A DNA stretch of 23,449 nt from Actinocrinis sp046724665. Its GTDB lineage: Bacteria > Actinomycetota > Actinomycetes > Streptomycetales > Catenulisporaceae. Positions 1 through 7,085 of the stretch are shown one piece after another (the stretch's first letter is position 1; the number at the start of each line of letters is the position of its first letter). Under the pieces are notes generated by a model that saw only the letters and a program-made list of their open reading frames with translations, ran no database searches and had not been told where the DNA came from. Location of the stretch: NCBI GenBank assembly GCA_046724665.1, contig JBKOWZ010000143.1, positions 1-23,449 of the forward strand, in the 5' to 3' direction. Made by a program: the position numbers and the translations under genes.

Positions 1-1068
1 GCTGCGGCCGGCGTGCGCGGCGATGCCCTGTCGCACCCGCGCGGCCGGGCCGTCCATCGAGCCCGCGGCGGCCTCGGACGGCGCGTCGGCGGCGCGTGCG
101 GCGCCCACGGCCAGCATGTCGTCGCCGAAGTTCGGCACGAAGCGGAAGATCAGGCCGGAGGCGAAGATGGACAGCAGCATGATCGCCAGCCCGGAGAGCA
201 CCGCGCCGAAGGAGCCCTGCCCGGTTTCGCCGCCAGAGATCGCGGTGGCGAGTCCGAGCACGATGACGATCACCGGTTTCGCCAGGTCCACCGCGATCAT
301 CATGCCGGCCCACCTTCTGATGTGGTGCCAGAGCGACTTGTCCACCAGCCCGGCGTACACCGTGGCCGCCAGCGCGGCGCCGACGTACAGCATCGCGGCC
401 CGGATCAGCAGTTCGAGCCAGAGCACGGCCGCGGCGATCATCGCGATGATGGAGATGAAGATCAGCAGGATCGGCCCGCCGCCGAGGTTGGCGGTCTGGC
501 CGTTCGGCGGGTCGATGGTGTTGGCGAAGGAGGTCAGGAAGTTGTTCGTGTCCTTCGCCGTGCCCGAGCCGATCGCACTGGTCACCGAGTCGGTGACGCG
601 GACCATGCCGTAGAGGATCACCGGGGTGAACGCGGACGCGCCGACCGCCAGCCAGAGGAAGCCGGTGGCCTCGGTGACCGCGGTCACGATCGCCTCGCCG
701 CGCACCGCCCGCTTGATCACCGCGAGCAGCCACAGCACGATGGTCAGGATCGAGGAGGCGGCGAACACGATCGCGTACTGGGTCAGAAAGCCGGAGTTGG
801 TGAAGTCCACGTTGGTGACGCCCTGGACCACCGAGGCGACGGCCTTGATGACGGACGCGGCCGCCTGCGCGCAGTCGTGCGCGATCGCCCCGACCGGGTC
901 GGACAGCAGCGAGGCGGTCGAGGCGCCGCCGTTGCCGTTCGCGTTCCCGCCGGACCCGCCGCCGCCGTTCACCAGCTTCCCGGTGTTCTCGCAGGCCTGT
1001 TTCAGCAGGCCGAAGAGCACCGAACAGGGATCGTCCTGGACCAGGTTGACCATCGCGTCAGCGGGCAT
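1..1068 (-). CDS. TrbL/VirB6-like polytopic membrane protein of a T4SS-like module (partial, C-terminus off window)
   Basis: The minus strand is open from an ATG at 1068 to the window edge, giving 356 residues of an incomplete protein. After a soluble N-terminal part with a Gly/Asn-rich linker (residues 34-49) there are about six hydrophobic segments (roughly 99-117, 133-153, 199-219, 222-240, 258-277, 288-309). The last is followed by FRFVPNFGDDM and an Ala-rich cytoplasmic-looking tail. This topology and the tail motif resemble TrbL/VirB6-type inner-membrane channel components of conjugation systems. The start overlaps the 3' end of the upstream VirB8-like gene by 11 bp, which indicates translational coupling in one operon. 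The family assignment rests on topology, size and neighbours and is inferred; no catalytic motif is expected. Confidence 0.72.
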   Translation of the reverse strand, partial: MPADAMVNLVQDDPCSVLFGLLKQACENTGKLVNGGGGSGGNANGNGGASTASLLSDPVGAIAHDCAQAAASVIKAVASVVQGVTNVDFTNSGFLTQYAIVFAASSILTIVLWLLAVIKRAVRGEAIVTAVTEATGFLWLAVGASAFTPVILYGMVRVTDSVTSAIGSGTAKDTNNFLTSFANTIDPPNGQTANLGGGPILLIFISIIAMIAAAVLWLELLIRAAMLYVGAALAATVYAGLVDKSLWHHIRRWAGMMIAVDLAKPVIVIVLGLATAISGGETGQGSFGAVLSGLAIMLLSIFASGLIFRFVPNFGDDMLAVGAARAADAPSEAAAGSMDGPAARVRQGIAAHAGRS

Positions 1069-1942
1069 ATCGCAATCCCCCGAACTGGTTGACGGCGTTT
1101 TGCAGCGCTTGCCCGGTAGAGGGGACCTGCTGGCCGCTGGTGGGGACAGGGCCGTCCTTGGAGGTCAGGGACACCCACTTCCAGTCGTTATGTACCCAGT
1201 GCAGCTCGACTGTCTCGGTGGACCAGGCCTCGATCACCGGGTGGGTCGAGCCGGTGCCGACCAGTCCGGAAAGAGTCACCGTCCAGATGGAGACGGTCGC
1301 GCGGATGCCGTCGTCGCTGACCAGGCTCACCCCGATCGGCGCGCAACGCTGTACGAAGGTCATACCGCTCGGTGCCACGCCGTCAGCTGACAGGCCGTTA
1401 CCGACGTTGGCCTGCTTGTACGCCGTGTCGAGCTGGCTCTTGAGCGCGGCCGCCGTCTCCGGGTCGGCGATCGCGTCCACCAGGCGGTGGCGAGCCGACG
1501 ACCGGATCATCGAGGGCAGATAGAACGCCACCACGTAGTTCGTGGCGGCCGACTCGGCGCCCTTCGCGGTGCGCAGATACCCGACCGGTACGTTGTCGGC
1601 CGTGGTCGTGGGCAGGCTGCCGCTCTGGATCGGCGCGGCGATCGGGCCGCCGGTGTCCGTGCCGAGGCTGCTCGAGGCGCCGGCCGACGACGAGGGCTGT
1701 GCGCCGGCGCCGGGCTGCGCCCCGGCCGAGTGATGCGTGGTCCGGTTCACGATCGTGACGACGAGCACCAGTGCGACCACCGCGCCGAGCAGGATCAGCG
1801 GCCGCCGGCCGCGGCGCGGCCTCGGTTCGTCGTCGAGGTAGGGGTCGGGAGGCAGCTTGACACGCGTACGCGCTTCGGGCGTGTTCTGCGCTGTGTCCAA
1901 CGGGTACGACCCTCGATCGGCTCGGCTCCCGGGGCGGGCCAT
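1058..1942 (-). CDS. bitopic membrane protein, VirB8/TcpC-like conjugal transfer component
   Basis: A 294-residue protein. Residues 1-47 are cytoplasmic, charged and proline-rich. A single membrane segment (about 48-66, LILLGAVVALVLVVTIVN) is followed by an Ala/Ser/Gly-rich linker to about residue 110, then an extracytoplasmic domain of about 180 residues. That is the layout of VirB8/TcpC proteins, whose NTF2-like periplasmic or cell-wall-side domain scaffolds the secretion channel. The ATG at 1942 is preceded by GGGGTGAG. The stop overlaps the TrbL-like start, so the pair is probably co-translated. I cannot confirm an NTF2 fold by eye. A generic single-pass conserved protein is the alternative, but placement between VirB2-like and VirB6-like genes supports the call. 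Confidence 0.68.
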   Translation of the reverse strand: MARPGSRADRGSYPLDTAQNTPEARTRVKLPPDPYLDDEPRPRRGRRPLILLGAVVALVLVVTIVNRTTHHSAGAQPGAGAQPSSSAGASSSLGTDTGGPIAAPIQSGSLPTTTADNVPVGYLRTAKGAESAATNYVVAFYLPSMIRSSARHRLVDAIADPETAAALKSQLDTAYKQANVGNGLSADGVAPSGMTFVQRCAPIGVSLVSDDGIRATVSIWTVTLSGLVGTGSTHPVIEAWSTETVELHWVHNDWKWVSLTSKDGPVPTSGQQVPSTGQALQNAVNQFGGLRYAR

Positions 1943-2109
1943 CAGGCCTCACCCCTACTGGATATGGAAACCAGTGTCACCGGTACCCGGACCGGTTGAG
2001 CCGCCGTACACGCCGCAGACCCTCCGCGCGTCAGCCGTTGGGCCCCGGGCCGGGGAGGGTGTGCGCCGATGGAACACGCTGTCGCCTCTGACACCGCCTC
2101 GGACACCGC

Positions 2110-2466
2110 TCAGATCGCCATGCCGTAGACGATGGTGAACAGCGTGCCGAGCGAGCCGATGATGAACACGCCGGTGAGCCCGGCCACGATCAGGCCCTTG
2201 CCCTGCTCGGCGCTGAAGGAGTCGCGCAGCGCCGTGGCGCCGATGCGCTGCTTCGCCGCGCCCCAGATGGCGATGCCGAGGCAGAGCAGGATCGCGGCGG
2301 CCATGATGACCTCGATCATCACCCGCGCCTGTTGGCCGACCCTGCCGAAGGGCCCCCAGTCCGGAGCGATGCCGCCGATGATCGTATTGATATTCCCGTC
2401 GCTGGCCGCCGGCACGAGCGTGTGCCAGGCTGCGTGAACGGGCAAGGTAGTCAGGAGAGTAAGCAC
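2110..2466 (-). CDS. small two-helix membrane protein, VirB2/TrbC pilin-like
   Basis: The chosen start is GTG at 2466, preceded by GGGGGTG about 5 nt upstream, giving 118 residues. The frame stays open upstream to 2589, but that 123-nt extension is less GC-rich and encodes no plausible signal. The protein has a short hydrophobic N-terminus ending near HAAW, a soluble stretch, and two hydrophobic helices (about 50-69 and 91-114) separated by a short basic loop (AAKQR). Size, the cleavable-looking N-terminus and two helices match VirB2/TrbC pilin-like subunits and the equivalent small membrane proteins of Gram-positive T4SS. It is first in the minus-strand operon with the VirB8-like and TrbL-like genes; 167 bp separate it from the next gene. 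Function is inferred from context. Confidence 0.62.
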   Translation of the reverse strand: MLTLLTTLPVHAAWHTLVPAASDGNINTIIGGIAPDWGPFGRVGQQARVMIEVIMAAAILLCLGIAIWGAAKQRIGATALRDSFSAEQGKGLIVAGLTGVFIIGSLGTLFTIVYGMAI

Positions 2467-2633
2467 GCTGCACCCCCGGTCCTCGGGTCGTCGTTGTCGT
2501 CCAGTGTTGCCAGTATGGGGGTGTTTTGCGCCCTCGAACAGGAGCGCGCGGTCCGAACTGCGAAGACTGACGTCTTCTGGCCGCCGCACCTATCATAGGG
2601 CTCGCTGCCGCGCCGAGTGCGAGTACGCCAACC

Positions 2634-2657
2634 TTGAGTAACCGAGTGGCCGAGTAA
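2634..2657. repeat. 8-bp tandem GAGT repeat, three units
   Basis: Three adjacent 8-bp units (TTGAGTAA, CCGAGTGG, CCGAGTAA) lie in the divergent region. Two further GAGT words occur at 2615 and 2621. They could be iterated regulator half-sites or slippage products. Confidence 0.5.
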
Positions 2658-2665
2658 TCAGGGCG

Positions 2666-2685
2666 CGCAGCGCCAGGGCGCTGCG
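2666..2685. promoter_or_regulatory. perfect 9-bp inverted repeat directly upstream of a Shine-Dalgarno
   Basis: Arms CGCAGCGCC and GGCGCTGCG are separated by 2 nt and end one base before the GGGGAGGAG ribosome-binding region of the hydrolase gene at 2704. As DNA it is a 20-bp operator-like dyad. With a 2-nt loop a full RNA hairpin is sterically unlikely, though a 7-8 bp stem with a larger loop could form and hide the ribosome site. Confidence 0.55.
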
Positions 2686-2703
2686 AGGGGAGGAGAGGCG
2701 GGT

Positions 2704-3735
2704 ATGCCCCGACGCCGGTTGATCTGGGTCCTGAGCGGCACGCTGGCGACCCCGTTCGTCATCGTCGGCGCGGTGGTCGTGGCCGCCGTGGGCATCAGCG
2801 GGTCCGAACTCCAGGCTCAGCAGGCCGCGCTGGCGACCGGGACGGTGCCCGCGGCGTACGCCTCGCTCATCGAGGCCGCCGGACGCACCTGCCCCCAGCT
2901 CAGCGCTCCGCTGCTGGCCGCGCAGCTGTATCAGGAGAGCGCGTTCGACCCGCACGCGGTCTCTCCGGTCGGCGCGCAGGGAATCGCGCAGTTCATGCCG
3001 GGCACCTGGCCGAACTGGTCCTCGGCGAAGGACGGCGACGGCAAGCAGGACGTCTTCAACCCGGCCGACGCGATCCCGGCCGCCGCGCGCTACGACTGCG
3101 CGCTGGCCCGGCAGGTCTCGAAGATCCCCGGGGACCAGGTCGACAACATGCTGGCCGCCTACAACGCGGGGCCGGGGGCGGTGCTCTCCGCGAACGGCGT
3201 GCCGGCGATCTCCGAGACGCAGAATTATGTGAAGAACATCAGAATCCTGGAGAAGGCGTTCGCCGCGCCGGCCGGCGTGGTCGCCGCGAGCCAGGTGGCC
3301 GTGCGCGCCATCGCCTTCGCTTACGACCGGCTCGGCACGCCTTACCTGTGGGGCGGCACCGGGACCGCGGCCGACCACGGCGAGTTCGACTGCTCCGGGC
3401 TGACTCAGGCCGCGTACGCGAGCGTCGGCGTGGCGATCCCGCGGGTCGCGGCGGACCAGTGGTATGCGGGGCCGCATGTGCCCCGCAGCCAGCTCCAGCC
3501 GGGCGACCTGGTGTTCTTCGCCTACAACACGAACGATCCCAGCACGATCCACCACGTGGGCATCTACGTCGGCGGCGGGGCGATGATCGACGCGCCGCAC
3601 ACCGGAGCGACGATCCGCTTCGACACGATCGACGGCTTCGGCGGCTACATCGGCGCGGCCCGGCCGTATGCGCAGGTACCGCAGTGGCCGGTAGGACAGG
3701 CCACTGCGAGCACCGCAGCGGGTACGAACTCCTGA
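2704..3735 (+). CDS. bifunctional cell-wall hydrolase: SLT lytic transglycosylase + NlpC/P60 endopeptidase
   Basis: A 343-residue exported or membrane-anchored enzyme with an excellent ribosome site (GGAGGAGAGGCGGGT-ATG). Residues 7-31 form an N-terminal membrane segment. Residues 62-185 are an SLT/lysozyme-like transglycosylase domain with YQES carrying catalytic Glu78, GAQGIAQFMPGTW and AAYNAGPG. Residues 195-325 are an NlpC/P60 domain with catalytic Cys230 in FDCSGL, His284 in HHVGIYVG and His299. The two domains cut glycan strands and stem peptides respectively. This domain pair is the usual VirB1/TcpG/Orf14-type hydrolase of Gram-positive conjugation systems, which opens peptidoglycan for the channel. 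It is divergent from the VirB2/VirB8/TrbL-like genes. A housekeeping wall-remodelling enzyme is the alternative. Confidence 0.93.
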   Translation: MPRRRLIWVLSGTLATPFVIVGAVVVAAVGISGSELQAQQAALATGTVPAAYASLIEAAGRTCPQLSAPLLAAQLYQESAFDPHAVSPVGAQGIAQFMPGTWPNWSSAKDGDGKQDVFNPADAIPAAARYDCALARQVSKIPGDQVDNMLAAYNAGPGAVLSANGVPAISETQNYVKNIRILEKAFAAPAGVVAASQVAVRAIAFAYDRLGTPYLWGGTGTAADHGEFDCSGLTQAAYASVGVAIPRVAADQWYAGPHVPRSQLQPGDLVFFAYNTNDPSTIHHVGIYVGGGAMIDAPHTGATIRFDTIDGFGGYIGAARPYAQVPQWPVGQATASTAAGTNS

Positions 3736-3775
3736 GAGCCGGTGAGGCACCGCTCGCCGAGCACGCGGCGCGCAA

Positions 3776-3800
3776 GCCGGCGCGCGGTAACGCGTCCGGC
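3776..3800. terminator. probable bidirectional terminator hairpin
   Basis: GCCGG-CGCG pairs with CGCG-(T)-CCGGC around a 6-nt loop with a one-base bulge. It sits in the 89-bp gap between convergent genes, and there is no U-tract, as is common in actinobacteria. Confidence 0.45.
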
Positions 3801-3810
3801 GAGTGCACGC

Positions 3811-3830
3811 TCAGTCAGTGCCAGTCAGTG
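3811..3830. repeat. 10-bp tandem duplication spanning the stop codon of the SDR gene
   Basis: Read on the minus strand, CACTGACTGG is followed directly by CACTGACTGA (9/10 identical). The TGA stop of the SDR gene lies in the first copy, so the duplicate is a second stop-containing copy just outside the gene. Confidence 0.7.
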
Positions 3831-4730
3831 CGCCACCTTCACCGCGGGCGCGAAGCCCTCGGCCAGTTCGGTCCTGGCCCGCCAGCCGGTCGCGGTGTGG
3901 AAGGCGTCTGACGAGATCCGCTGCGAGCGGGCGAGGACCTCGGCGCGGCTGCCGAGCAGCTTGCGCACCAGGGGCGGCATGAACTTGGCCGAGCCGTCCA
4001 CGCCGGCGGCGGTGCCCAGCGCCCGCGCCCACTCGGCGCGCTGCACCGGCTGGCCGGCCACGTTGTAGATGCCGGTCGGGGCGGCGAGGGCCGCGACCAC
4101 CGCGCCCGCGGCGTCCTCGATGGTGATCGGCGAGACGTATCCGTCCTGATCGCCGATCAGCACCGGCTTTCCGCGCCGCACCCGCTCCAACTGCCAGCGG
4201 GTGAGCGAGTCGGCCCCGTAGAGCAGGCCGAAACGCAGCACGACGGCGAACCGGTACTGGTCCGCGAAGCCCATCGCGTTGGCGGTGGCGGTCAGCGACG
4301 AGGCGCTCTGCGCGGTGACGGCCAGCGGCGACTGCTCGGTGATCCAGTCCTGCCCGGCGTCCGCGTAGACGAACGCGATGGCCTCCTGGATCAGCCGCAG
4401 CGCACCGCAGTCGGCCGCGGCCTTGGCCAGGATCGCGCTGCCCTCGGTGCGGATGCGGTCGTTTTCCCGCCACGCCGAGGCGCGCACCATCCGCGGACCC
4501 GGCGGAATGTGCGTGGCCAGGTTGCATACGACGTCGTGCCCTTCGATCGCCGCGCGCATCGCGGCCGCGTCGAAGAGGTCTGCCTGCACCGACTCCGCGC
4601 CCAGCGTGTACAGAAGCCTGCGCTTCTTGTCGCTGCGCGCGATCCCGGTGACCTCATGACCGCTGGAGACAAGCCGCCGTACGGCGGCGGTTCCGAGCGC
4701 CCCGGTAGCACCGGCCACGAAGACTCGCAT
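3825..4730 (-). CDS. NAD(P)-dependent epimerase/dehydratase-like (atypical SDR)
   Basis: A 301-residue Rossmann protein starting MRVFVAGATGALGTAA, with the glycine-rich cofactor loop GATGALG at residues 7-13. LGAESVQADLFD fits an extended/atypical SDR core, as does the C-terminal region that recognises a substrate. The classic YxxxK catalytic pair is not visible: the expected region reads AIAFVYADAGQDW, with no Lys four residues after the Tyr. It is therefore better described as an atypical (NmrA/complex-I-like or isomerase-type) SDR than as a sugar epimerase. The substrate is unknown. The ATG at 4730 is preceded by GAAGGGTG. The gene is divergent from a lipoprotein, with conspicuous dyads in the shared intergenic region. 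Confidence 0.88.
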   Translation of the reverse strand: MRVFVAGATGALGTAAVRRLVSSGHEVTGIARSDKKRRLLYTLGAESVQADLFDAAAMRAAIEGHDVVCNLATHIPPGPRMVRASAWRENDRIRTEGSAILAKAAADCGALRLIQEAIAFVYADAGQDWITEQSPLAVTAQSASSLTATANAMGFADQYRFAVVLRFGLLYGADSLTRWQLERVRRGKPVLIGDQDGYVSPITIEDAAGAVVAALAAPTGIYNVAGQPVQRAEWARALGTAAGVDGSAKFMPPLVRKLLGSRAEVLARSQRISSDAFHTATGWRARTELAEGFAPAVKVAH

Positions 4731-4752
4731 CCGTCAGCACCCTTCTCGGTAG

Positions 4753-4792
4753 CGACCCGAATCCTTACCGTAACCATCCTCCATTCGGGTCG
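4753..4792. promoter_or_regulatory. perfect 10-bp inverted repeat, probable operator
   Basis: CGACCCGAAT (4753-4762) and ATTCGGGTCG (4783-4792) are exact reverse complements with a 20-bp spacer. The half-site centres lie 30 bp apart, close to three helical turns on one DNA face. The site lies between divergent genes starting at 4730 and 4865. Confidence 0.6.
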
Positions 4793-4812
4793 TTGGGGAG
4801 GACGAATCACGC

Positions 4813-4827
4813 AACGGATCATCCGTT
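4813..4827. promoter_or_regulatory. 15-bp perfect palindrome, probable regulator site
   Basis: AACGGAT-C-ATCCGTT is an odd-centre palindrome with 7-bp arms in the same divergent spacer, 21 bp after the longer dyad and 38 bp before the lipoprotein start. Confidence 0.55.
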
Positions 4828-4864
4828 CGGCTTACCCAAGGACCGAGTACCCGAGGTGGCGAGA

Positions 4865-5695
4865 GTGAACGCGGCGGCGACACACCAAAAGGGGCGTTCG
4901 GCGGCGTTCAGGCTTGGCCTGCTCGCCCTGAGCGCCGGTGCGGTGGCGGCGGCTGCCGGGTGTTCGTCGCCGTCGGTCAGCGTCGCCGCCGACCCGGTCG
5001 CCGCGGTGCGCGACGCCGCCGTCGCCTCGTCGAAGATCCACACCGCGAAGGTCGCGACCGACGTCGTCATGAAGGTCAGCGGCGCGGACCGGCACTTCAC
5101 CGGCCTCGGCGAGTTCGACTTCGACCGGCAGGTCGGCGCGATCATCCTGCGCACCCCGCAGTCCTCGACCCCGCTCGACGAGATCATCACCCCGACCACG
5201 CTGTATCTGCGGCAGGCCGGCACGAACGCGCGGTGGCGCTGGGTGGACGCGACCAAGCTGCCCGACGGCGACCTGATCAGCGCCGGGTACACCAGCCCCG
5301 TCTTCGACTTCGCGCTGCTGCGCGGCGTGAGCGGCGGCACGGTGCACTTCGCCGGTCAGGAAAAGGTGCGCGACACGCCGGTGGCGCACTACACCGGGAC
5401 GCTGGATCTGAAGGCGTCCGCGCGGCAGGCGCAGAGCCCGATCAAGGACGCGCTGCTGTCCGCCGCGCACTCCTTCTCGCAGAGCACCATCCCGTTCGAC
5501 GCCTACCTCGACGCGCAGCACAAGCTGCGCCGGGTCGTGGCCCACTTCAGCTTCCCGGCCGAGGCGCCGCAGCGCGGCGTCGTCCGGATCGCGGCCACCA
5601 CGGACCTGTTCGATCTGGACCGGCCGGTGACCGTGGTCACACCGCCCGCGAAGGATGTCGCCACCACCCGGCCGCGCGCTTCCGCCGCGCACTGA
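4865..5695 (+). CDS. secreted lipoprotein, LppX/LprAFG-like (LolA-type fold suspected)
   Basis: The GTG at 4865 (GAGG about 8 nt upstream) gives 276 residues and removes 24 poorly coded residues from the longer frame. The signal peptide has a basic n-region (HQKGRSAAFR), a hydrophobic core and a lipobox ending AAGC, with lipidated Cys33. The mature part reads like the LppX/LprG lipoprotein class: KIHTAKVATDVVMKVSG, then alternating beta-strand patterns (LGEFDFDRQ, TTLYLRQ, VAHYTGTLDL, FDAYLDAQHKLRRVVAHFSF). These fold as half-barrels that bind or carry lipids or glycolipids; several family members in other actinobacteria have no known ligand. The exact ligand here is unknown. The gene is alone on its strand, divergent from the SDR. 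Confidence 0.8.
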   Translation: MNAAATHQKGRSAAFRLGLLALSAGAVAAAAGCSSPSVSVAADPVAAVRDAAVASSKIHTAKVATDVVMKVSGADRHFTGLGEFDFDRQVGAIILRTPQSSTPLDEIITPTTLYLRQAGTNARWRWVDATKLPDGDLISAGYTSPVFDFALLRGVSGGTVHFAGQEKVRDTPVAHYTGTLDLKASARQAQSPIKDALLSAAHSFSQSTIPFDAYLDAQHKLRRVVAHFSFPAEAPQRGVVRIAATTDLFDLDRPVTVVTPPAKDVATTRPRASAAH

Positions 5696-5795
5696 CGGCC
5701 ACTCGGCGGCGACGGTGGGTCAGGCGGACGGGCCTGCCCGGACTAGACCAGGACGCACCGTGGATGACCCGTCCGGGCCATGGTCGCCGCTCGGA

Positions 5796-5832
5796 CCGGT
5801 CTCTAAGCTGGCAAGCGTCGGCGCCAGACCGG
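5796..5832. promoter_or_regulatory. 7-bp inverted repeat in the leader of the small-protein gene
   Basis: CCGGTCT (5796-5802) and AGACCGG (5826-5832) are exact complements with a 23-nt spacer, ending 55 bp before the TTG start at 5888. It may be an operator or a leader stem. I could not match it to a known riboswitch. Confidence 0.35.
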
Positions 5833-5887
5833 GGGGACTGTGGCCTCTGGCGATTCGCGTGACCAAGACGGTAAGGAGGTGACCGGA

Positions 5888-6133
5888 TTGCGTACGGCGC
5901 AGCACACCCCCGCTTCCCTGCACGATCCGGCGCCGCGGCGCGAACCCGCGCACAGCCACGGCCACGGTCGGCCGCTGCGCGCGGCCTCCGTCCACGACCG
6001 GGTGGCGCTGGATGAGATCGAGCTCTACGCGGAGCTGATCATCGCGGCACAACGCAGTGAAGAACCCCTCTCGCATGAGGCCATCGACGCCATTCTCGGC
6101 CTGCGGCCGCCGGAGGCGTTCAGCAGCCGCTGA
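5888..6133 (+). CDS. small His-rich protein, function unknown
   Basis: The TTG start at 5888 is chosen because an uninterrupted consensus Shine-Dalgarno (AAGGAGGTGA, 5873-5882) sits 5 nt upstream. The product is 81 residues. The N-terminal half is polar and basic with a His/Gly patch (HSHGHGR). The C-terminal half is a compact helical segment (VALDEIELYAELIIAAQ...LSHEAIDAILGL) that looks like the conserved part. The hydrophobic pattern suggests an amphipathic helix followed by a second short helix, as in small actinobacterial regulatory or adaptor proteins. I do not recognise a named family. A strong hairpin at 6277-6303 lies downstream and the phosphate transport genes follow, but co-transcription is doubtful. 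Confidence 0.75.
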   Translation: MRTAQHTPASLHDPAPRREPAHSHGHGRPLRAASVHDRVALDEIELYAELIIAAQRSEEPLSHEAIDAILGLRPPEAFSSR

Positions 6134-6460
6134 GCGGCGACGACGCGCTCTGCGCTCCGGATTTTCGTCGGCTGCGACTTCGAACATGGACCACCGGCAC
6201 CACCGCTGGGCAGCTTCGGTGCGGCCGCACAGCGTGTACAGGGGTGCACGCTCGGAGCCCCGCCGCGTTGACGTCGAGTGCCTCGGCAGTCTGCCGAGGC
6301 ACTAGCATCCTTGTGGTTGCGGAACTGCCCGTGACCGACCGCCGCTTCACCGCCGCTCCATCACCGGCCCGCGTCGGCCACGCCCGCGAGGCGCCGCCAT
6401 GCCCCGGTTTCCCCGGGGCGGGAACGCCAGAGCCCGCCTGAAGTCCGCCCGGAGAACCCT
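6134..6460. other. 327-bp intergenic region with terminator and upstream region of the phosphate transport operon
   Basis: It holds the 12-bp hairpin at 6277-6303 and a second small hairpin at 6402-6418 (CCCCGG, 5-nt loop, CCGGGG) shortly before the DUF47 gene. No convincing small ORF, tRNA or consensus PHO box was found. Confidence 0.5.
6277..6303. terminator. strong 12-bp hairpin, probable terminator
   Basis: AGTGCCTCGGCA and TGCCGAGGCACT are perfect complements around a 3-nt loop (GTC). The hairpin is 144 bp downstream of the small-protein stop and 158 bp upstream of the DUF47 gene. No poly-T follows, which is usual for actinobacterial L-shaped or I-shaped terminators. Confidence 0.7.
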
Positions 6461-7081
6461 GTGCGCCTGCGTCTGACACCGAAGGAGGCCGGCTTCTACG
6501 ACCTGTTCGCGAAGGCGGCGGACAACCTGGTCGTGGGCGCCGGCCTGCTGACCGAGCTGCTCGGCACCGACAAGGCCGGGCGCGCCGTGATCGCCGAGCG
6601 GATGCGCGACGCCGAGCACGCGGCCGACGAGCTCACCCACGCGATCTACCGGCAGCTGAACTCGTCCTTCGTCACCCCCTTCGACCGCGCGGACATCTAC
6701 CAGCTCGCGTCCCGGCTCGACGACGTGATGGACGCGATGGAGGCGGCGGTGGACCTGGCCACGCTCTACCAGGTGGAGGCGCTGCCGGCCGGGGTCGCCG
6801 ACCAGGTGGACGTGCTGGTGCGGGCGGCCGACCTGACCGCGGAGGCGATGCCGCGGCTGCGCACCATGAAGCACCTGACCGAGTACTGGATCGAGATCAA
6901 CCGGCTGGAGAACCAGGCCGACCAGGTGTACCGCAAGCTGCTGGCGCACCTGTTCTCCGGCGAGTACGACGCGATCACCGTGATGAAGCTGCGGGAGATC
7001 GTGGAGGCGCTGGAGTCCGCGGCGGACCACTTCGAGCACGTGGCGAACACGATCGAGACGATCGTGGTCAAGGAGTCCTGA
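6461..7081 (+). CDS. PhoU-like DUF47 protein, Pit accessory regulator (PitR-like)
   Basis: A 206-residue all-helical protein starting at GTG 6461 behind a GGAGA site. Sequence features match the DUF47/PhoU-like family: FYDLFAKAADNLVVGAGLLTELL, DAEHAADELTHAIYRQLNSSFVTPFDRADIY, LASRLDDVMDAMEAA, and EVVEALE-type EIVEALESAADHFEHVANTIE. The E/DxxxD clusters of this family bind metal ions. Proteins of this type are encoded immediately before low-affinity phosphate (Pit) transporters and are thought to modulate them. Here the stop is 4 bp from the Pit start, so the two form a translationally linked operon. Full length for the family. Confidence 0.94.
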   Translation: MRLRLTPKEAGFYDLFAKAADNLVVGAGLLTELLGTDKAGRAVIAERMRDAEHAADELTHAIYRQLNSSFVTPFDRADIYQLASRLDDVMDAMEAAVDLATLYQVEALPAGVADQVDVLVRAADLTAEAMPRLRTMKHLTEYWIEINRLENQADQVYRKLLAHLFSGEYDAITVMKLREIVEALESAADHFEHVANTIETIVVKES

Positions 7082-7085
7082 CCCC

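Noticed and set aside
13..1092. 359-residue plus-strand ORF at the left edge
   Set aside because: The minus strand encodes a continuous membrane protein with clean hydrophobic segments; the plus ORF is compositional.
5696..5887. Possible riboswitch or structured RNA in the leader of the small-protein gene
   Set aside because: Several short inverted repeats exist, but I could not match them to a known riboswitch core; in 70% GC DNA such stems are common.
6343..6368. Possible PHO box upstream of the DUF47/Pit genes (TTCACC and ATCACC words)
   Set aside because: The words are 14 bp apart rather than the 11-bp direct-repeat spacing of Streptomyces PhoP sites, and they match the consensus poorly.
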